Origin: Taenia hydatigena
Lineage: Eukaryota > Platyhelminthes > Cestoda > Cyclophyllidea > Taeniidae
Length of the DNA: 64,000 bases
NCBI GenBank assembly: GCA_036345935.2
Contig: JADWOT020000005.1
Span: forward strand, 6,815,960 to 6,879,959
Reading direction: 5' to 3'
Shown here: piece by piece, positions 60,251-64,000 of the stretch
Position numbering within the stretch: position 1 is the stretch's first letter
How the letters are laid out: each line of letters opens with the position of its first letter
Notes under the pieces: model-generated
What the model saw: only the letters and a program-made list of their open reading frames with translations
Told to the model about the DNA's origin: nothing
The model's database searches: none
Program-made: the position numbers and the translations under genes

Positions 60251-60584
60251 GCAACACTTTGCTTGTTTAAACTACCGGTTTCGGTCAGGGTCGCAAATGT
60301 GGCTTTATTGCCCTAGCTGCGTTGGCTGGCCTTCAAGCCATGTCAGCAGCTCATTTCCTCTGCCTGTTGAATGTATATATTCTACCCTAGTATTCCGCCC
60401 TCTCTTGTCTCAAGAGAGCCTTGGGAAGCTACAAAAGAAGTTTCAAACTCAGCCATACTGTATTAAACAGGTAGGGGGAAATGAGCTGCTGGCATGGCCC
60501 GAAGGCCAGCCTACGCAACTAGGGCAATATGGCCACCCCTGTGACCCTGACCAAAACCGGTAGTCCAAACAAACAAGGTATTGC
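60251..60584. mobile_element. Imperfect inverted repeat, MITE-like (334 bp)
   Basis: The left arm (about 60251-60372) and right arm (about 60461-60584) are reverse complements at roughly 80-85% by eye. Both contain ACTACCGGTTT, GGTCAGGGTC, TTGCCCTAG, GGCTGGCCTTC and AGCAGCTCATTTCC in matching order. The central spacer is about 90 bp. No transposase and no clear target-site duplication were seen. It lies 240 bp upstream of the alpha2/delta start codon. Confidence 0.7.
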
Positions 60585-63500
60585 ACATGTCATGACTTCA
60601 GTTTTCCTCATCACAAAATTTACATTGTATCAATATCCTCATCCACCCCACCTTTTCTGCCACTACCCCTGGTACGGGAAGAAGTATCGCTTTGCAAAAT
60701 CTTTTTTGTCTCGGAAAGAAAAAAATCAAGTAATTTAATTGAGCACTAGAAGAACGGCTTCTCTCAGCGTAAAAAAAACGACTTCTTTCCCCTCTTGCTA
60801 AAGTAGTCGTCAAGAGCTTGGGCTGCTACCTTACACGAGAGCTAAAAGAGCATCATTGTGCCCACTGGCCCATGTCGAGTGGAAGCAAAACATGCGAGGG
60901 CTAAAGTGGTCGCATAATTCACTGCACAGTTAAACAGAATATGGGTGCACTACATGTCAACTTTATAGTTAGTTTTTAACTAGTATTTATTGGGTATTCA
61001 CTGAACTAGTTTGTTTTCTTTGTGTCACTGGTGAAGATCATGTAAAAGTTTCTTTACGCCATCAACCCCATTACAATTTTTGCATGTTAAATCAAGCTGC
61101 AAAGCGTTCCCTTTTTCCTATTAACTTCCACCTCCTAACTTACATATTGATAAGGCTGATTTGTAAAAAATCTTTTTAGCGTTGTTAGGAAGCTTACAAC
61201 AGGGATTCGCAAATCTTATAAAAGATCGAGATTTGTATTCTCTTCATGAGGGCATTGGCAATGACGGAAGCACAAGGTTCGGCAGTGTGGCCGACTTGAA
61301 ACCCAGGAAAGTGGAGGGGCAAAACGGGCTCGTATTATACTGTCCTCCCGTTGCCTTAAGCATTATTTTGGGTGCTGTCTTCCACTAAATCTTCTATGGA
61401 TGTCACAGCTATTGAATAACTTTTTTCTACTTAAAAATGAACCTGATCTCTGTACCTCATCGGCGGTGTAAACTTAAAATGCAGCACTTTGTTGCCTTTA
61501 AATGCCTTTTAGATGAAACGATTTATAATACCTTAAGGGGTGGCACGAATTTGTAGAGCTGCACAGGGCGTCCTTTTTAGCAGGACTTTGGATAGCTGCT
61601 TTTGCCATAATGTGTTTTCGCCTTTCACACGGCCAGCGTGTTTACGCATAAGGCTGCAAATTTTGCGGCAGTTTTCCACCTCTTTGTAGTCGTATTCTGG
61701 CGGATTGTGTCCTTCACCTTTAGTAATCGGTCCGAAAATATCTGGTGAGAACCTTTGCCCATGATACTACTTCGTTCGCTGCCACTTTAAGGGAAATATA
61801 AGAGACTTCTCATGCACCAGACTTATATCGGAATTGAAACTGCGTAATTTCATTTGCTGATGTACTGAGGGTTTACTCAGAATGCTGTATTTATTGGATT
61901 GGTTTTCTGGTCTGGTTAGTGAGTTACCATGTGTACATTCCTTTCACTAATGTATGATAAAAGCATGCTATTTTTAGTTAATTGTACCAAGAAACTACTG
62001 GGAAGTCTCTATCCTATATCTATTTCTGTACTCCGCTGTTTATTCTCGCCATCAGATAATGCCTAATATGCTTAATCAATGTAAAAGCGGTGGAGAGTTA
62101 ACACCGGGTTGCGTTCTTCCTAAACTATTTCGTGTGGCTAGTATTATGTGCCCTTGATCCAGTTCGTTCCCCTATAAGAGTACGTCACCGACTGCTGGCT
62201 TTCAGACTACAGTGTTCGGCGCAAGCGGCCTAGCCTTTGGTTCCAAATCAAGTAGTTGCATCTAAATACCTCACCATTTCAATTCACCCGATTCTTGATT
62301 GTAAAACTCATTTTGAGATAAGAGTACTCAGAATGATTGGCTTGCAACCTGGAAAAGTATGATAAGGGCTATGTATTCATAGCCATGCACGTTTGGGACA
62401 ATGTTTGCATCAGAAATTCCACCTTTCCCTGCTTAAGTAAGCCTCTACTTCGACATAGCTTTAAGTAATCAAAGTGGCAACAATTTTAACTGTAGACGAT
62501 TGAAGCGATGTATAAGTTCCTTTTTTAATTATTCGAGACATAGCTAGTTTGCTAAGCTAAGTGTCACTTGAATCTAATAGACCCAAATGTTAACCTTAGT
62601 ATTTCCTCTCGTTTATTGGTGGATTGATTTACCTTTCTTCTAGTTCTTTAAGGAAATGAATCAAAATAGCAGCCTATGCAACGCATTGTAGTACAGGGAT
62701 TGTGCAGCACATTTTAAGCACTGAAAGGGTGTTGTTCCCTGTGTAGCATTGACACTATTAACAATCTGAAAGCCGTTAAATGCAGAGTCCCAAATGAATA
62801 AGTTTTTAAGAAGTTTTATGGGATCAAACAAATGAGAGGCTGTTTTTACTCCACTCAACCAGCAAACAAGCACAAACACAGAGAAGTAATTAAGTCAATG
62901 GGCAGTCTTAGGTGAAATCGAATGTATTACTCGCGATTGTTTTAGTGCAATCATTCCTTAGTGGGAAGTCACAATGCGAGCCTTTAACTCTTCGGTGTCA
63001 TGGCTAGGTACCCGTATTATGTGCTAAATCCGAAAAACCTCACTTCATCAGACTTGAATCTTGTATTTCGATCATATTACCGCATTTCTGCATTCTTCTA
63101 ATGCAGATATGATATTCAACACAACAATTGTAATTAATACCGAATACCAGGACCACATTAAGAAATATCCTTTTCCCAAAAACCTGCTTCCAAATACAGA
63201 CAGGTGGGAATGTCCTCCCATAAGGATTCAGGCATAAAATACAGGCATTGATCAGAGAGAAGGCCTCCAACGCGCACAAAGTCATGTGCCTCACCTTGGA
63301 GATGAAATACCGCTGATTTTAGTGCCCTTCAGGTTCACTGCCTTTATTGGTCGCCTCAAGGTCAGAAGGCAAACTTGCATGCAGCGAATGCATGATTGGT
63401 GCACATAAACACTCGAATCTTAACTTGCGTCAGGAATTCCGTAGATCACGTGATTTTTGCACTTCGAAGATAAATTATTCCTACTGTTTCAAAGCAGAAA

Positions 63501-64000
63501 TGCACGAAATTTTCTTAAGATTATGATCACTTTAGAGAGGAATCGTGGTCCTAAAATGCTTATCAAGGTAAAAAAAAGCTCCACAATCGCCTACTTAGCA
63601 GCTTTAGTTTTCATGTAGGGATTACGTCTTAGATAGAAATGATAAAAATGGGTTTATAGACTGCACCTATTTTTACAAATACTCTCCGAAATTTTCCCAT
63701 TTCTTTTGTTACTTTTATTCAGTGCATAGGAAATCTAAGTAGTGGCCATTATATTGACGCATAAATCATGCTGCTGACTGCAGTAATCCAAGCAAGGCGC
63801 ATTGTGAAGTTGCGGACTGCTCCAAGGAATATGGCCCAACTAAATGTTGGAGTTTCATACATCAGTTTGACCTAAAACAACTTAAAATGTCACGTGGGAT
63901 TCGATTAACCATGCGTGACTAGCCCTTTTTCAATTGTGATTAGTTGATTTGGGCTTAAAAGATGCAAGAACCTATGGCGCTGCTGGCAGAGGTGCTCAAA
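60585..64000. other. Region upstream of alpha2/delta, no gene seen
   Basis: Short open frames only, with no recognisable domain, repeat or RNA. It may hold the alpha2/delta promoter. Confidence 0.5.

Overview
This is a eukaryotic window, and the genes suggest a lophotrochozoan, most likely a flatworm and perhaps a tapeworm. The evidence is a Post-2-type posterior Hox homeodomain, many short GT-AG introns (some about 35-50 bp) beside kilobase-scale ones, AT-rich intergenic DNA, and a splice acceptor five bases upstream of the Hox start codon. The species cannot be named from the sequence alone. There are no operons, insertion sequences, CRISPR arrays, rRNA genes or convincing tRNA genes.

Layout. 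Positions 1-36093 hold no protein gene I can support. This AT-rich stretch is punctuated every few kilobases by short GC/CpG- and CA-rich islands. It includes a 4.5-kb segment present twice in tandem (12703-17224 and 17226-21732) with a single N at the junction, which looks like two unmerged alleles rather than a real duplication. Five distinct islands carry the same 10-mer, CTTTGATCTT. This is an excellent TCF/LEF (Wnt effector) site, always on the + strand and usually followed within 0-3 bp by a CCG(C/T)-type element. Positions 36100-39955 (+) encode the Post-2 protein in four exons (643 aa), with an intron inside the homeodomain.

Positions 40939-60009 (-) encode a voltage-gated calcium channel alpha2/delta subunit. 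I could place at least 37 exons, nearly all linked by matching splice phases. It has a signal peptide, VWA_N, a VWA domain with a DxSGS MIDAS loop, a Cache-like region and a Cys-rich delta part. It carries a large lineage-specific insert of 27-residue Ser/Thr-rich tandem repeats. That exon is interrupted by an exact 157-bp tandem duplication; counting only one copy restores the reading frame, so this too is probably an assembly error. The Hox and channel genes are convergent, with stop codons about 1 kb apart.

The most surprising feature is on the + strand, inside the introns of the channel gene (about 45.3-47.2 kb, perhaps reaching 52 kb). A series of short exons with good splice sites and compatible phases appears to encode a single-pass membrane protein, with a SEA-like ectodomain segment and a basic, Pro/Ser-rich cytoplasmic tail. 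It would be interleaved antisense with the alpha2/delta gene. Positions 60010-64000 hold a 334-bp imperfect inverted repeat (MITE-like) and otherwise no recognisable gene.
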